A DNA stretch of 35,076 nt from Paraburkholderia solisilvae (GTDB lineage Bacteria; Pseudomonadota; Gammaproteobacteria; Burkholderiales; Burkholderiaceae), in assembly GCF_902859875.1 (NCBI RefSeq), contig NZ_CADIKF010000070.1:1-35076 (forward strand). The letters run 5' to 3'. A model generated the notes under the pieces. That model was given only the letters and a program-made list of their open reading frames with translations, was not told the origin of the DNA and did no database searches. This document shows, one piece after another, positions 24,947 to 33,009 of this stretch (positions are counted from its first letter, which is position 1; each line of letters opens with the position of its first letter). The position numbers and the translations under genes were made by a program.

Positions 24947-25351
24947 ATGGAACAGATTCAGAACGAACGTTACACACGAGGCTGGAACAAGCTGAAGGAA
25001 ATCGATGGAGCGGCCGGCGAGCACGTGCTCGCGGCGCTGGCGCCGATCGCGCCGGACTTTGCGCGTCTGCTGATCGAATTTCCGTTCGGCGATATCTATA
25101 GCCGTCCGAACCTCGACCTGCGCTCGCGCGAGATCGCGACCATCGCCGCGCTGGCCGCGCTCGGCCACGCGCAGCCGCAACTGAAGGTGCATATCGAAGC
25201 GGCGCTGAATGTCGGCTGCACGCGTGAAGAGATCGTCGAGGTGTTTATCCAGATGGCGGTTTATGCCGGCTTTCCGGCGGCGTTGAATGCGCTGTTCGCG
25301 GCGCGCGAGGTGTTCGAGCGCGTCGCGCATGCGCAAGATGAAGCGGTGTGA
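24947..25351 (+). CDS. carboxymuconolactone decarboxylase (CMD)-fold protein
   Basis: A 134-residue protein of the CMD/AhpD superfamily, close in size to PcaC. The core LDLRSREIATIAALAALGHAQPQLKVHIEAALNVGCTREEIVEVFIQMAVYAGFPAALNAL covers about residues 56-116, with the family His-x(4-9)-Ala-x-x-x-Gly-Cys-T region. AhpD-type disulfide reductases need a CxxC; only one Cys is present, so a thiol peroxidase partner role is unlikely. The ATG at 24947 has GAGGG upstream. It lies 35 bases after the MerR gene and is almost certainly cotranscribed with it, so it is the regulator's main target. There are no pca genes nearby, so protocatechuate breakdown is not supported. Confidence 0.88.
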   Translation: MEQIQNERYTRGWNKLKEIDGAAGEHVLAALAPIAPDFARLLIEFPFGDIYSRPNLDLRSREIATIAALAALGHAQPQLKVHIEAALNVGCTREEIVEVFIQMAVYAGFPAALNALFAAREVFERVAHAQDEAV

Positions 25352-25388
25352 TGGGCGGGCAGTGGAGGGAGGACGCTGTCAGGTTGGG

Positions 25389-26804
25389 TTACGTTCGCAC
25401 GTCGTCGCGCTGCGCGTCTGCGGTGCCGGCAGCGCGCGCGCTGACACTGTGCCAGTAAAACAGCAGACCGAGCCCTGCGACCGCGAGGCTCAACGTATTC
25501 GCGACCCAGAAGCCGCGCGCGCCCGTGAGCCACATCGGCACCCCGCCGCCCACGTCGAAGCCGAGCAGATACCCGCCGCCGAGCCCGACGCCCCACAGCG
25601 CGATCGCGTAGATCGCGGTCGGCACGAGGACGATCCGGTACGCGCGCAGCACGAACGCCGACGTGATCTGCAACGCGTCGAAGATGTGATACAGCGCGAC
25701 GATCAGCACGAGCGGCAGCGCGGCCGACGCGACGTGCTCGTCCGTCGTGTAGCCCGCGACGATCAGCGGCCGCAGCACGAGCACGATCGCGCTGAAACAG
25801 CAGGCGATCGCGCATGCCATCACGATGCCGTGCCGCGCGAGCGTGCGCGCCGCCGCGTCGTGCTGCGCGCCGAGTGCGCGGGCGGCGAGCGTCGAGGTGG
25901 CGATGCCGATCGACAGCGGCGTCATATACAGCACCGCGCCAAGGTTCGCGGCGATCTGATGGCCGGCCAGCGTGGTCGTGCCGAAGCGCGCGATGAACAA
26001 CGCCATGAACGTGTACGAGGTCACTTCGATCAGATACGACGCGCCCATCGGAATGCCGAGCTTCAGTAGCGCCAACTGGCGTCGGCGGACCGGCCAGCAG
26101 AAGCGCGAGAAGATCGCGAACGGGCGGAATAGATCGAGTCGCGCGAGCAGCAGCACAGCGGTGCCGCCGAGCAGCCAGTTGAGCACCGTGCTCGCGAGCG
26201 CGCAGCCCGGACCGCCGGCCGCGGGCACACCGAGTCCGCCGAAAATCAGCCACAGGTTCAGCGGAATTTTCAGCGCGAGCGCGCCGACCTGCAGGAACAT
26301 CACGAGCCGCGGCTGGCCGACGGCAGTCGTGAGTGCCGAGTAGACGCGAAACACAAGGCTCGCCGGCAGTCCGAACGCGAGTATTTGCAGATAGGCGACG
26401 GTGCGCTCGCGCAAAGCGCCGGGTGCATGCGCGAGTTGCAGCAGCGGAGTGGGGAAGTACAGCAGCAGAAAGCCGATCACGGTCAGCGCCGCAGCGAGCC
26501 ATAGCGCCTGCCGCACGTCTTCGCCGATCTCGCCGTGACGGCCCGCGCCGTACGATATCCCGACCATCGGCTGCAACGCGGTGAGAATGCCGGTGAGCGC
26601 GATGTAGATCGACACGTAGATCGATGCGCCGAGCCCGAGCGCGGCGAGATCGGTGGCGGAGTAGCGGCCGACCATCGCGGTGTCGATCACGCCGAACGCG
26701 ATGATCGCGAGCTGGCCGATCAGCACCGGCCACGCGAGCACGGCGATCTTGCGCATATCGGCAAACAAGGTCGCGTGGCGGGCGGGTCGATCGGTTGGCG
26801 TCAT
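25389..26804 (-). CDS. MATE-family multidrug/cation efflux transporter
   Basis: Inner-membrane exporter with about 12 helices, 471 residues, the usual size for NorM/DinF-type MATE proteins that expel cationic compounds using Na+ or H+. The N-terminal half opens IAVLAWPVLIGQLAIIAFGVIDTAMVGRYSATDLAALGLG, and the second half repeats the pattern with LGIPMGASYLIEVTSYTFMALFIARFGTTTLAGHQIAANLGAVLYMTPL, as expected from the two pseudo-symmetric bundles. The ATG at 26804 has only a weak ribosome site; M17 (MRKIAVLAWP) is a possible later start. It converges with the CMD gene. The substrate cannot be told from sequence. Confidence 0.92.
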   Translation of the reverse strand: MTPTDRPARHATLFADMRKIAVLAWPVLIGQLAIIAFGVIDTAMVGRYSATDLAALGLGASIYVSIYIALTGILTALQPMVGISYGAGRHGEIGEDVRQALWLAAALTVIGFLLLYFPTPLLQLAHAPGALRERTVAYLQILAFGLPASLVFRVYSALTTAVGQPRLVMFLQVGALALKIPLNLWLIFGGLGVPAAGGPGCALASTVLNWLLGGTAVLLLARLDLFRPFAIFSRFCWPVRRRQLALLKLGIPMGASYLIEVTSYTFMALFIARFGTTTLAGHQIAANLGAVLYMTPLSIGIATSTLAARALGAQHDAAARTLARHGIVMACAIACCFSAIVLVLRPLIVAGYTTDEHVASAALPLVLIVALYHIFDALQITSAFVLRAYRIVLVPTAIYAIALWGVGLGGGYLLGFDVGGGVPMWLTGARGFWVANTLSLAVAGLGLLFYWHSVSARAAGTADAQRDDVRT

Positions 26805-26955
26805 GACGGTGCTTGCGTGCGCGGTGAGTCGACGCGTGTGCGCGCATTGGCGTGGCGATGGTTGTGCGGATCGGCGTGCGGTGAAACGCGTGCCGTGCCG
26901 CTGCCATTCAATGCGTCGCTCGTGGTGCCGCTGGTTGCGCCGCTCATGCTGTTGC

Positions 26956-28740
26956 TTATTGTGCCGCTGGCGGCGTCGCTGATGGTGCCACTTTAGGCCG
27001 CACCGGGCGGCGCTTCACCGGCGGCTTCGGACGGTCGATTCGCACGTACAGCCGGAAGCGCTCGTCGCGGTCGGCCGCGCGCCGGCCTTCCCAGACGAGT
27101 TTCCAGACAAAGTTCGACATCGCGCTCGGTTCGCCGAAGTCCTGCGTGTCCTGACGCAGGATGACATCGCAGTCGTCGTCGGTGAACGAGAAGTGCATGT
27201 CGCCGAAATACGCGAAAGTCGCGATCTGTGCATTGCCGAGGCGCACCGGCGAGATGCACGAGTAGTCGTCCGGCAGATGCGTGGCGATCTGTTGCGCGAC
27301 GTCCTTGTAGGTCCGGCTGTAGTTGACGATCGGCAGCCAGAGCGTCATGAGCAGCACCCACATCAGCGTGGTGCCCGCGCTCGACAGCACGACGCTGCGC
27401 CACAACACCTTCGGGTGCCGCGCGACGCGCCATTGCACGAGCACCATCCAGCAGACGGTGACGGCAATCGCGCAAGCGAGCGAGACGATCTTGAACTGCG
27501 GCACATAGCCCGGCACCAGCCGCGACAGGTTGCGGGCGAGGAAAAACGGAAAACCGGTCATCGACGCGAGCCACACGAGCCAGACGAACGACCCGAGCAC
27601 CGTGAAGCTCAATACCGCGAACCAGTCGAACGCGTTGATCGCGCCGCGTTTCAAGGTCGGCAGCGCGAAGGTGGCGAGCACCGCGAGCGCCGGCAGCGGC
27701 AGCATGTAGAGCCGGTTCGTTTCGGAACCTTGCAGCACGACCAGCGCGAAGAGCGGGCCGATCACCGCGAGCGGAATCGCGATGTGCGGCGCGCGGCGCA
27801 GCCCCGACCAGCTGATCCAGGCCCAGATCGCGAGTGGCCACGCGGGCCACGTGAAGAGCGGCAGGTTTTTCAGCGCATATAGCAGCACGGGGCTGAATGG
27901 GCCCGTGAAGTAGTTCAGGCTGCCGCGCATCCACTGGTTCAGGAACCAGACGCCATCGACCGGAAACGCCGCAAGCGCGGCGAGCGGCCATGACAGCGAC
28001 AGCGCGAGCGCGACCGGCAGGCCTGCGAGCAGCAGCCAGCGCGTGCGGGCTTCGCGCACGATCAGCGTCATCGTCAGGGTGCCGACGAGCAGTGCGCCGA
28101 CCAGCACGGGGCTCGCCGTCAACATCACGAAGCCGAGGCCGGCGCCCCAGATCAGCGCGCCCTGGATCGGCTTGTCGAGCATCCGGATCAGCCCGTAGAC
28201 GAGCATCGAGATGCAGAAGAACTGCGCGAGCGCGGGGGTCGTTTCGTGGCCGCGCTCGGCGAGACCGAAGCACGCGAGCAGGATCAGCAGCGCGCCGTCC
28301 GCGAGTGTGCGGCCGTAGTCGCGCGGTTCGGGTTCGCCGCCGAACGCATATTTGAACGGCTGAACTTCGGGACGCCGGCCGAGCAGATACGCGCCGTACC
28401 AGACGAACGCGCAGGCCGCGCAGAACAGCAGGCCGGTAAACACGCGCGACGCGTTGCTCGCGTCGACCCATGGCGCGAGCGCGCGGATCGCGGCGGCGCC
28501 GAACCAGTAGCCGAGCGGCGCGTCCGACGTGATGGGCTTGCCGACGAGGTTCGGCAGCAGCCAGTCGTGCAGGTTGCCGTTGGCCATGGTCCACATCACG
28601 CCGAAGCCGGCGGCATCCTCGTTTTTCCACGGGTCGCGGCCGAACAGGCCGAACGACGCGTAGATCACGCAGATGGCGAGCAGCAGGGAACGCGGCAACG
28701 CGCTGGTCGCGGAGGCGGTGAGGCGGACGACGGGTCTCAT
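26956..28740 (-). CDS. second GT39/ArnT-like membrane glycosyltransferase
   Basis: A 594-residue polytopic protein with about 11 hydrophobic segments, of the PMT/ArnT superfamily. The first periplasmic loop carries GRDPWKNEDAAGFGVMWTMANGNLHDWLLPNLVGKPITSDAPLGYW, whose KNED acidic pair sits where ArnT proteins have their catalytic Asp/Glu. The C-terminal periplasmic part (FAYFGDMHFSFTDDDCDVILRQD) and the Lys/Pro/Arg tail are not informative. It shares no close similarity by eye with the left-edge GT39 protein beyond the superfamily pattern. The ATG at 28740 has no ribosome site, but no other in-frame start is sensible. Donor and acceptor are unknown. Confidence 0.83.
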   Translation of the reverse strand: MRPVVRLTASATSALPRSLLLAICVIYASFGLFGRDPWKNEDAAGFGVMWTMANGNLHDWLLPNLVGKPITSDAPLGYWFGAAAIRALAPWVDASNASRVFTGLLFCAACAFVWYGAYLLGRRPEVQPFKYAFGGEPEPRDYGRTLADGALLILLACFGLAERGHETTPALAQFFCISMLVYGLIRMLDKPIQGALIWGAGLGFVMLTASPVLVGALLVGTLTMTLIVREARTRWLLLAGLPVALALSLSWPLAALAAFPVDGVWFLNQWMRGSLNYFTGPFSPVLLYALKNLPLFTWPAWPLAIWAWISWSGLRRAPHIAIPLAVIGPLFALVVLQGSETNRLYMLPLPALAVLATFALPTLKRGAINAFDWFAVLSFTVLGSFVWLVWLASMTGFPFFLARNLSRLVPGYVPQFKIVSLACAIAVTVCWMVLVQWRVARHPKVLWRSVVLSSAGTTLMWVLLMTLWLPIVNYSRTYKDVAQQIATHLPDDYSCISPVRLGNAQIATFAYFGDMHFSFTDDDCDVILRQDTQDFGEPSAMSNFVWKLVWEGRRAADRDERFRLYVRIDRPKPPVKRRPVRPKVAPSATPPAAQ

Positions 28741-28841
28741 GCGGTGTTATTGATAGCGATGAAGCGTTTTTCCGTGACGCGCCGGCCGTGCGATGGCCGA
28801 CACTGGCAGCACGGAAACCCGGCCGGTTTTGAGCATCCGGC

Positions 28842-28870
28842 ATTGTAGACGTGCGCGGCGCTATGCGTCA
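28842..28870 (-). promoter_or_regulatory. possible promoter for the GT39 gene
   Basis: TGACGC (28865-28870), a 17-base spacer and TACAAT (28842-28847) on the minus strand, about 100 bases before the start codon. The -10 is good, the -35 only fair. Confidence 0.45.
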
Positions 28871-29077
28871 TGACCGTGTAACAACCGGCATCGCGTGTTG
28901 GCAACTGGGTGTTGACAAGTTGGGGATAGCGAAGGCAAGCGGCGATGGTGCGCGCGGGGGTGTGTGACCGGCCGCATGAAGATCGCTGCGCGGGCCGGCG
29001 ATGCGTGCGGGTGCGCGCACGTGCACGGATGGATGCCCCGATATATCGAGGGAGGGGGTGCCGTGCATATGTTGCCC

Positions 29078-29113
29078 GTTTGTTCTGTTTATTCGGTTTG
29101 TTCTGTTTCTCCG
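29078..29113. repeat. 9-bp tandem repeat, four units
   Basis: GTTTGTTCT, GTTTATTCG, GTTTGTTCT and GTTTCTCCG follow directly. The unit resembles the GGTTTGTTC unit inside pbpC at 15930-15974, although this copy is intergenic. Confidence 0.85.
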
Positions 29114-29277
29114 CGTCGCTGAAAGACGGCGCGCGTTGTCGGGCGCGGGGGCGCGCGGGCCACTGTATCGGTCCCATGACGACGGTATGCCCGTTGCATG
29201 CGGGCCCGGTTACGTCCGGTTGTGTTGCGGCGCGAGCGAGGGCGATAAGGTTAAAGATAAGGTCAAAAGGCGGAGCA

Positions 29278-29306
29278 ATAAAAAAGGGCAGCCTGTGCTG
29301 CCCTTT
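29278..29306 (-). terminator. rho-independent terminator of rpmE
   Basis: On the minus strand a 10-base stem AAAGGGCAGC / GCTGCCCTTT with a 4-base loop is followed by a T-run (plus-strand A-run before 29286). It lies about 65 bases after the rpmE stop. Confidence 0.88.
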
Positions 29307-29371
29307 CCGGATCGCTGCTGCGCGGACCGCACACTGCTGCTGCGGGCCCGGCGCGACGAAATTGCGTGGCG

Positions 29372-29635
29372 TTACTTCGCAGCCTTGCCGGTTGCGCGGT
29401 TGCCGAACTTCTTGTTGAACTTCTCGACACGGCCTGCCGTGTCCATGATCTTTTGCGTACCGGTGTAGAACGGGTGCGATTCCGACGACACTTCGATCTT
29501 CGCGAGCGGGTACTTCGCGCCGTTGAATTCGATGGTTTCACGCGTCTGGATGGTCGAGCGCGTGATGAACTTGAAGTCGTTCGACATATCCTGGAACACG
29601 ACTTCGCGGTAATCCGGGTGGATGCCTTCTTTCAT
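29372..29635 (-). CDS. rpmE2: 50S ribosomal protein L31 type B
   Basis: An 87-residue ribosomal protein: MKEGIHPDYREVVFQDMSNDFKFITRST, then ETIEFNGAKYPLAKIEVSSESHPFYTGTQKIMDTAGRVEKFNKKFG. It contains no cysteine, so it is the zinc-independent (type B, YkgM-like) form of L31. Many bacteria keep a zinc-binding and a zinc-free form and switch under zinc limitation; others have only the zinc-free form, and this window cannot tell which applies. The ATG at 29635 has AAAGGAAAG upstream; the longer open frame (to 30025) is rejected. It has its own terminator and probably its own promoter. Confidence 0.95.
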   Translation of the reverse strand: MKEGIHPDYREVVFQDMSNDFKFITRSTIQTRETIEFNGAKYPLAKIEVSSESHPFYTGTQKIMDTAGRVEKFNKKFGNRATGKAAK

Positions 29636-29707
29636 GGTCTTTCCTTTATCGGGCGGTAGCCAGCCCGCGGGAATCGCAAGCCACTTGCCTAAGGTCGAAA
29701 AACGGCG

Positions 29708-29713
29708 ATTATG
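29708..29713 (-). promoter_or_regulatory. possible extended -10 for rpmE2
   Basis: TGGCATAAT on the minus strand is an extended -10 (TG-n-CATAAT) in an AT-rich patch, about 73 bases before the rpmE2 start. There is no good -35. Confidence 0.4.
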
Positions 29714-29858
29714 CCAGAAAATCAGGCGGTTGGCGATTATTGCGGTGGTTTTTTCGCGGTCGTTCGTTGCGAGGCGGTGGCGGTGTTTTCCCGCCGCAGA
29801 GCGCGGTGGCGGGGCCGGCCTGTCCAGCAGCCTGCCGCTACCAGCACAACCGTGTCGC

Positions 29859-30698
29859 TCAATCCGCCGCGCCCGGAAGCAGCGCGCCGGTCCGGGCCGG
29901 ATCCTGCCGGTAATAGCGGGCGAGTAGCCGGTACAGCTCCGGATACTGCGCCTCGAACTCATGCGGCTTGACGAATAGCGCCTCGCTGCACACCGCGAAA
30001 AACTCCGACGGATGGTCCGCCGCATACGGGTCGATCAGCGAGTCGCGCTCGAAACGCGCCCAGCGGCGCTCCGGCACCGCGTCGACCTTCGCGCAGAACT
30101 GATCGTAGGCATGATCGAACACGTCGGCCCACGCGGCGCTGTCGAGCGGCGCGTGCAGGCGCCGGAAGAGCGGCGGGTGGCCGTCGGCAACGCCCGTCAC
30201 CATGTCGATCTTGTGCGCAAACTCGTGGATCACGACGTTGTACGCGTCGCTGCCATCGGTCATCTGCGCGTCTTCCCACGACAGCACGACCGGTCCGCCT
30301 TCCCACGCTTCGCCGCTCGCATCGTGTTCGACTTCGTGGACCACGCCGTCTTCGTCCTCGACCGTCTTGCGGATCACGAACTCGCCCGGATACACGATGA
30401 CGCCGACCCAGCCGCGATACAGATCGAGGTCGAGATTGAGCACCGGCAGGCACGCTTGCACGGCGATCGCGACGCTGATCTCGTCGGTCAGTTCGAGTTC
30501 ATGCGCGGTTGAGAATTCCTTTTGTGCGAGAAAGAGGCTGGTCAGGTCGCGCAGGCGCGCCTGATCCGCCGGTTCGAGCCGCGCGAGGAACGGCAGTCCG
30601 GCGAGCGTTCTTTGCCAGAGCGCATCGGCGATCGCATGCGTGCGCAGCGCGCGCTCGCGGCGGCGCGTGCCGATCCAGTGACTGAGTTTGGAGAGCAT
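29859..30698 (-). CDS. mtfA: MtfA-type zinc peptidase
   Basis: Cytosolic zinc metallopeptidase of the MtfA (YeeI) family, 279 residues. E. coli MtfA binds and titrates the glucose repressor Mlc and has aminopeptidase activity. The metal site is VVIHEFAHKID with H158, E159 and H162, followed by E232 in HPSEFFAVCSEALF as the probable third ligand. Other family blocks are WRGWVGV-type IVYPGEFVIR, GPVVLSWEDA and ARYYRQDP at the end. The ATG at 30698 has a weak ribosome site. It lies between rpmE2 and rho, all on the minus strand but each apparently with its own control. No Mlc or PTS gene is in the window, so the regulatory partner is unknown. Confidence 0.9.
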   Translation of the reverse strand: MLSKLSHWIGTRRRERALRTHAIADALWQRTLAGLPFLARLEPADQARLRDLTSLFLAQKEFSTAHELELTDEISVAIAVQACLPVLNLDLDLYRGWVGVIVYPGEFVIRKTVEDEDGVVHEVEHDASGEAWEGGPVVLSWEDAQMTDGSDAYNVVIHEFAHKIDMVTGVADGHPPLFRRLHAPLDSAAWADVFDHAYDQFCAKVDAVPERRWARFERDSLIDPYAADHPSEFFAVCSEALFVKPHEFEAQYPELYRLLARYYRQDPARTGALLPGAAD

Positions 30699-30805
30699 CG
30701 TTCAAGCGGGCCTCGCTGCGCGTGGCGCATGCGAATGACGCGCTCGATCGCGTCTCGCCTGCACGGCAACGGATTCCTTGACCTTATCGTGTTCGGACAG
30801 CGACG

Positions 30806-30811
30806 ATTCTA
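30806..30811 (-). promoter_or_regulatory. possible -10 (TAGAAT) for mtfA
   Basis: GATTAGAAT on the minus strand about 110 bases before the mtfA start resembles the TAGAAT boxes upstream of rho, ffs and the A2M gene in this window. The -35 is poor. Confidence 0.3.
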
Positions 30812-30873
30812 ATCGCGCCGCGCGTCACGAGGCGAATGGCGCCGCCAACCCGGTCGGCCCGAAACAGCAATCT

Positions 30874-30896
30874 GAAAACGCCCGCGGATGCGGGCG
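30874..30896 (-). terminator. short terminator downstream of rho
   Basis: On the minus strand the stem CGCCCGC / GCGGGCG with a 4-base loop is followed by TTTTC. It lies about 105 bases after the rho stop. The T-run is short, so termination may be partial. Confidence 0.65.
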
Positions 30897-31001
30897 ATCG
30901 ACAGACCCTGTCCGCGGCGGACACGGACATCGTCGGGCAACTCGAATACGTTGGCCAACCCACGCATTGAACATCGGGTGCGAGGCGGCGTTGCGCGGAC
31001 G

Positions 31002-32264
31002 TCAGCCGCCGCGGCGCATCATATCGAAGAACTCGGAGTTGTTCTTCGTCTGGCGGATCTTGTCGAGCAGGAATTCCATTGCGTCGACTTCGTCCATGTC
31101 GTGAATGAACTTGCGCAGCACCCAGATCTTTTGCAGGATCTCAGGCTTGATCAGCAGTTCTTCGCGGCGTGTGCCGGACTTGTTCAGGTTGATCGACGGA
31201 TACACGCGCTTTTCCGCGAGACGACGCTCGAGGTGCACTTCCATATTGCCGGTGCCCTTGAACTCTTCGTAAATCACGTCGTCCATGCGGCTGCCGGTTT
31301 CGATCAGCGCGGTGCCGATGATGGTCAGCGACCCGCCTTCTTCGATGTTGCGCGCGGCGCCAAAGAAGCGCTTCGGCCGCTGCAGCGCATTCGCGTCGAC
31401 ACCGCCGGTCAGCACCTTGCCCGAGGCCGGCACAACCGTGTTGTAGGCGCGCGCAAGACGCGTGATCGAGTCGAGCAGAATCACGACGTCGTTCTTCATT
31501 TCGACAAGGCGCTTCGCCTTTTCGATCACCATTTCGGCGACCTGCACGTGACGCGCGGCCGGTTCATCGAAGGTCGACGCGATCACTTCGCCCGCGACCG
31601 AGCGCTGCATTTCCGTCACTTCTTCAGGGCGTTCGTCGATCAGCAGCACGAACAGCACGACGTCCGGATGGTTCTGCTTGATCGCGTGCGCGATGTGCTG
31701 AAGCATCACGGTCTTGCCGGACTTCGGCGACGCGACGAGCAGACCGCGCTGGCCTTTGCCGATCGGCGCGATCATGTCGATGATGCGGCCGGTGACGTTT
31801 TCCTCACCGCGCATTTCACGTTCGAGCAGCAGCACCTTGTTCGGGTGCAGCGGCGTCAGATTCTCGAACATGATCTTGTGCTTCGACGCCTCGGGCGGCT
31901 GGCCGTTGACCTTGTCGACTTTCACCAGCGCGAAATAGCGTTCGCCGTCTTTCGGCGTGCGCACTTCACCTTCGATCGTGTCGCCCGTATGCAGATTGAA
32001 GCGGCGGATTTGCGACGGCGAAATATAAATATCGTCCGTGCTGGCGAGATAGGAGGTTTCCGGCGAGCGCAGGAAGCCGAAGCCGTCCGGCAGCACTTCG
32101 AGCGTGCCGTCACCGAAGATCGTTTCGCCCGTTTTCGCGCGCTTTTTAAGAATGGCAAACATTAATTCCTGCTTGCGCAGGCGGTTCGCACTTTCGATCT
32201 CAAGGCCATTGGCCATTTCGATCAACTGTGACACGTGCAGAGTCTTAAGCTCAGATAAATGCAT
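31002..32264 (-). CDS. rho: transcription termination factor Rho
   Basis: Hexameric RNA-dependent ATPase and translocase that ends transcription at unstructured C-rich RNA, 420 residues, normal length. The N-terminal Rho_N helices (MHLSELKTLHVSQLIEMANGLEIE) and the OB-fold with RNP motif GFGFLRSP (61-68) form the primary RNA site. The ATPase core has Walker A PKSGKT (180-185), Walker B VILLDS (261-266), the Q-loop-side TGGVDANALQRPKRFFGAARN and the R-loop ESTSRMDD-like ETGSRMDDVIYEEFKGTGN. The ATG at 32264 matches the family start exactly. It lies downstream of trxA on the same strand, the common trxA-rho order, but a 418-base gap and its own promoter suggest partly separate expression. Confidence 0.97.
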   Translation of the reverse strand: MHLSELKTLHVSQLIEMANGLEIESANRLRKQELMFAILKKRAKTGETIFGDGTLEVLPDGFGFLRSPETSYLASTDDIYISPSQIRRFNLHTGDTIEGEVRTPKDGERYFALVKVDKVNGQPPEASKHKIMFENLTPLHPNKVLLLEREMRGEENVTGRIIDMIAPIGKGQRGLLVASPKSGKTVMLQHIAHAIKQNHPDVVLFVLLIDERPEEVTEMQRSVAGEVIASTFDEPAARHVQVAEMVIEKAKRLVEMKNDVVILLDSITRLARAYNTVVPASGKVLTGGVDANALQRPKRFFGAARNIEEGGSLTIIGTALIETGSRMDDVIYEEFKGTGNMEVHLERRLAEKRVYPSINLNKSGTRREELLIKPEILQKIWVLRKFIHDMDEVDAMEFLLDKIRQTKNNSEFFDMMRRGG

Positions 32265-32634
32265 ACGGAGAACCCGCAGGAGAAGGTGCGACTGAAATGA
32301 AATCTGGGAGGAGAGTTGAGCGGAACCGCTCAGGGACTTATTCGTCTGTTCGACGTTTTATGGATTCTAGCATAGCACACGCCTGATCCAGCCAGCGTGG
32401 CGAGGCGGCGGCTTTAACATATTCTTGTTGTCAGCCGACAACAGACAGGGAGCAACGCGGGCATCCAGTACACATGAACTACCGCACAAAGCTCACGGAG
32501 CGACTGCCGTGCCGCGCTGCGCCGATCGGGGCGCTGTCATACGGCCGGGAATGAGGCGCGGCGGAGGCGCGGCGCGCGCGCAGCTGCGATGCCCGTCCGG
32601 AATACCCACGCACCGCGACGGCTGCGAAACCGTT
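32265..32634. other. long rho leader and intergenic region
   Basis: No gene is seen. The rho promoter at 32364-32369 implies a leader of about 93 bases; further upstream the DNA is GC-rich with no recognised element until the hairpin cluster at the end of trxA. Rho genes are often controlled by their own product in the leader, but I see no specific motif that proves this here. Confidence 0.5.
32364..32369 (-). promoter_or_regulatory. -10 box (TAGAAT) for rho
   Basis: GCTATGCTAGAATCC on the minus strand contains a good -10 in an otherwise GC-rich gap, placing the start near 32357. The -35 at 17 bases is GCTGGA, weak. Confidence 0.45.
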
Positions 32635-32684
32635 GCCGGCGATAAGCCTTTTGCGAATCGCCGGCTGATCTCGCGCCGGCGATT
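32635..32684. repeat. three-arm inverted repeat at the trxA 3' end
   Basis: GCCGGCGAT (32635-32643), AATCGCCGGC (32656-32665) and GCCGGCGATT (32675-32684) can pair as arms 1-2 or 2-3 but not both. The third arm overlaps the trxA stop codon. No T-run follows on the minus strand, so it is not a standard terminator. Confidence 0.75.
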
Positions 32685-33009
32685 AAAGATTGCCGTCGAG
32701 GAACGCGGTGAGTTGCGACTTCGACAATGCGCCGACTTTCTGCGCGGCAACCGCGCCGTTCTTGAACAGGATCAGCGTCGGGATGCCGCGTACGCCGAAC
32801 TTGACCGGCGTCGATTGATGCTCATCGACATTGATCTTCGCGATCTGCAGACGGTCTGCATAGTCTTTGGCGACTTCGTCGAGGATCGGTGCAATCATCT
32901 TGCACGGGCCGCACCATTCTGCCCAGAAATCGAGCAGTACGGGTTTATCGGATTTCACGACGTCCTGTTCGAACGATGCGTCGCTGATGTGCTTGATTTG
33001 TTCGCTCAT
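32683..33009 (-). CDS. trxA: thioredoxin 1
   Basis: Cytosolic dithiol oxidoreductase of 108 residues, the normal length. The active site is FWAEWCGPCKMIAP with C33 and C36. The buried Asp (D27), the cis-proline in RGIPTLILFKNG and the C-terminal KVGALSKSQLTAFLD helix are all present. It serves as electron donor to ribonucleotide reductase, methionine sulfoxide reductase and others. The ATG at 33009 has GAGG ten bases upstream. It precedes rho on the same strand, as in many proteobacteria; a mutually exclusive hairpin cluster lies at its stop codon. Confidence 0.97.
   Translation of the reverse strand: MSEQIKHISDASFEQDVVKSDKPVLLDFWAEWCGPCKMIAPILDEVAKDYADRLQIAKINVDEHQSTPVKFGVRGIPTLILFKNGAVAAQKVGALSKSQLTAFLDGNL

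Larger units (their letters stand above)
28741..29277. other. intergenic region with promoter and 9-bp repeat, no gene
   Basis: About 540 bases without a supportable gene. It holds a possible minus-strand promoter for the GT39 gene (28842-28870), a 9-bp tandem repeat (29078-29113), and beyond its right end the rpmE terminator. Frames on both strands are Arg/Cys-rich and lack ribosome sites. Confidence 0.6.

Noticed and set aside
30888..32165. 425-codon plus-strand frame opposite rho
   Set aside because: His/Arg/Asp-rich shadow of rho.
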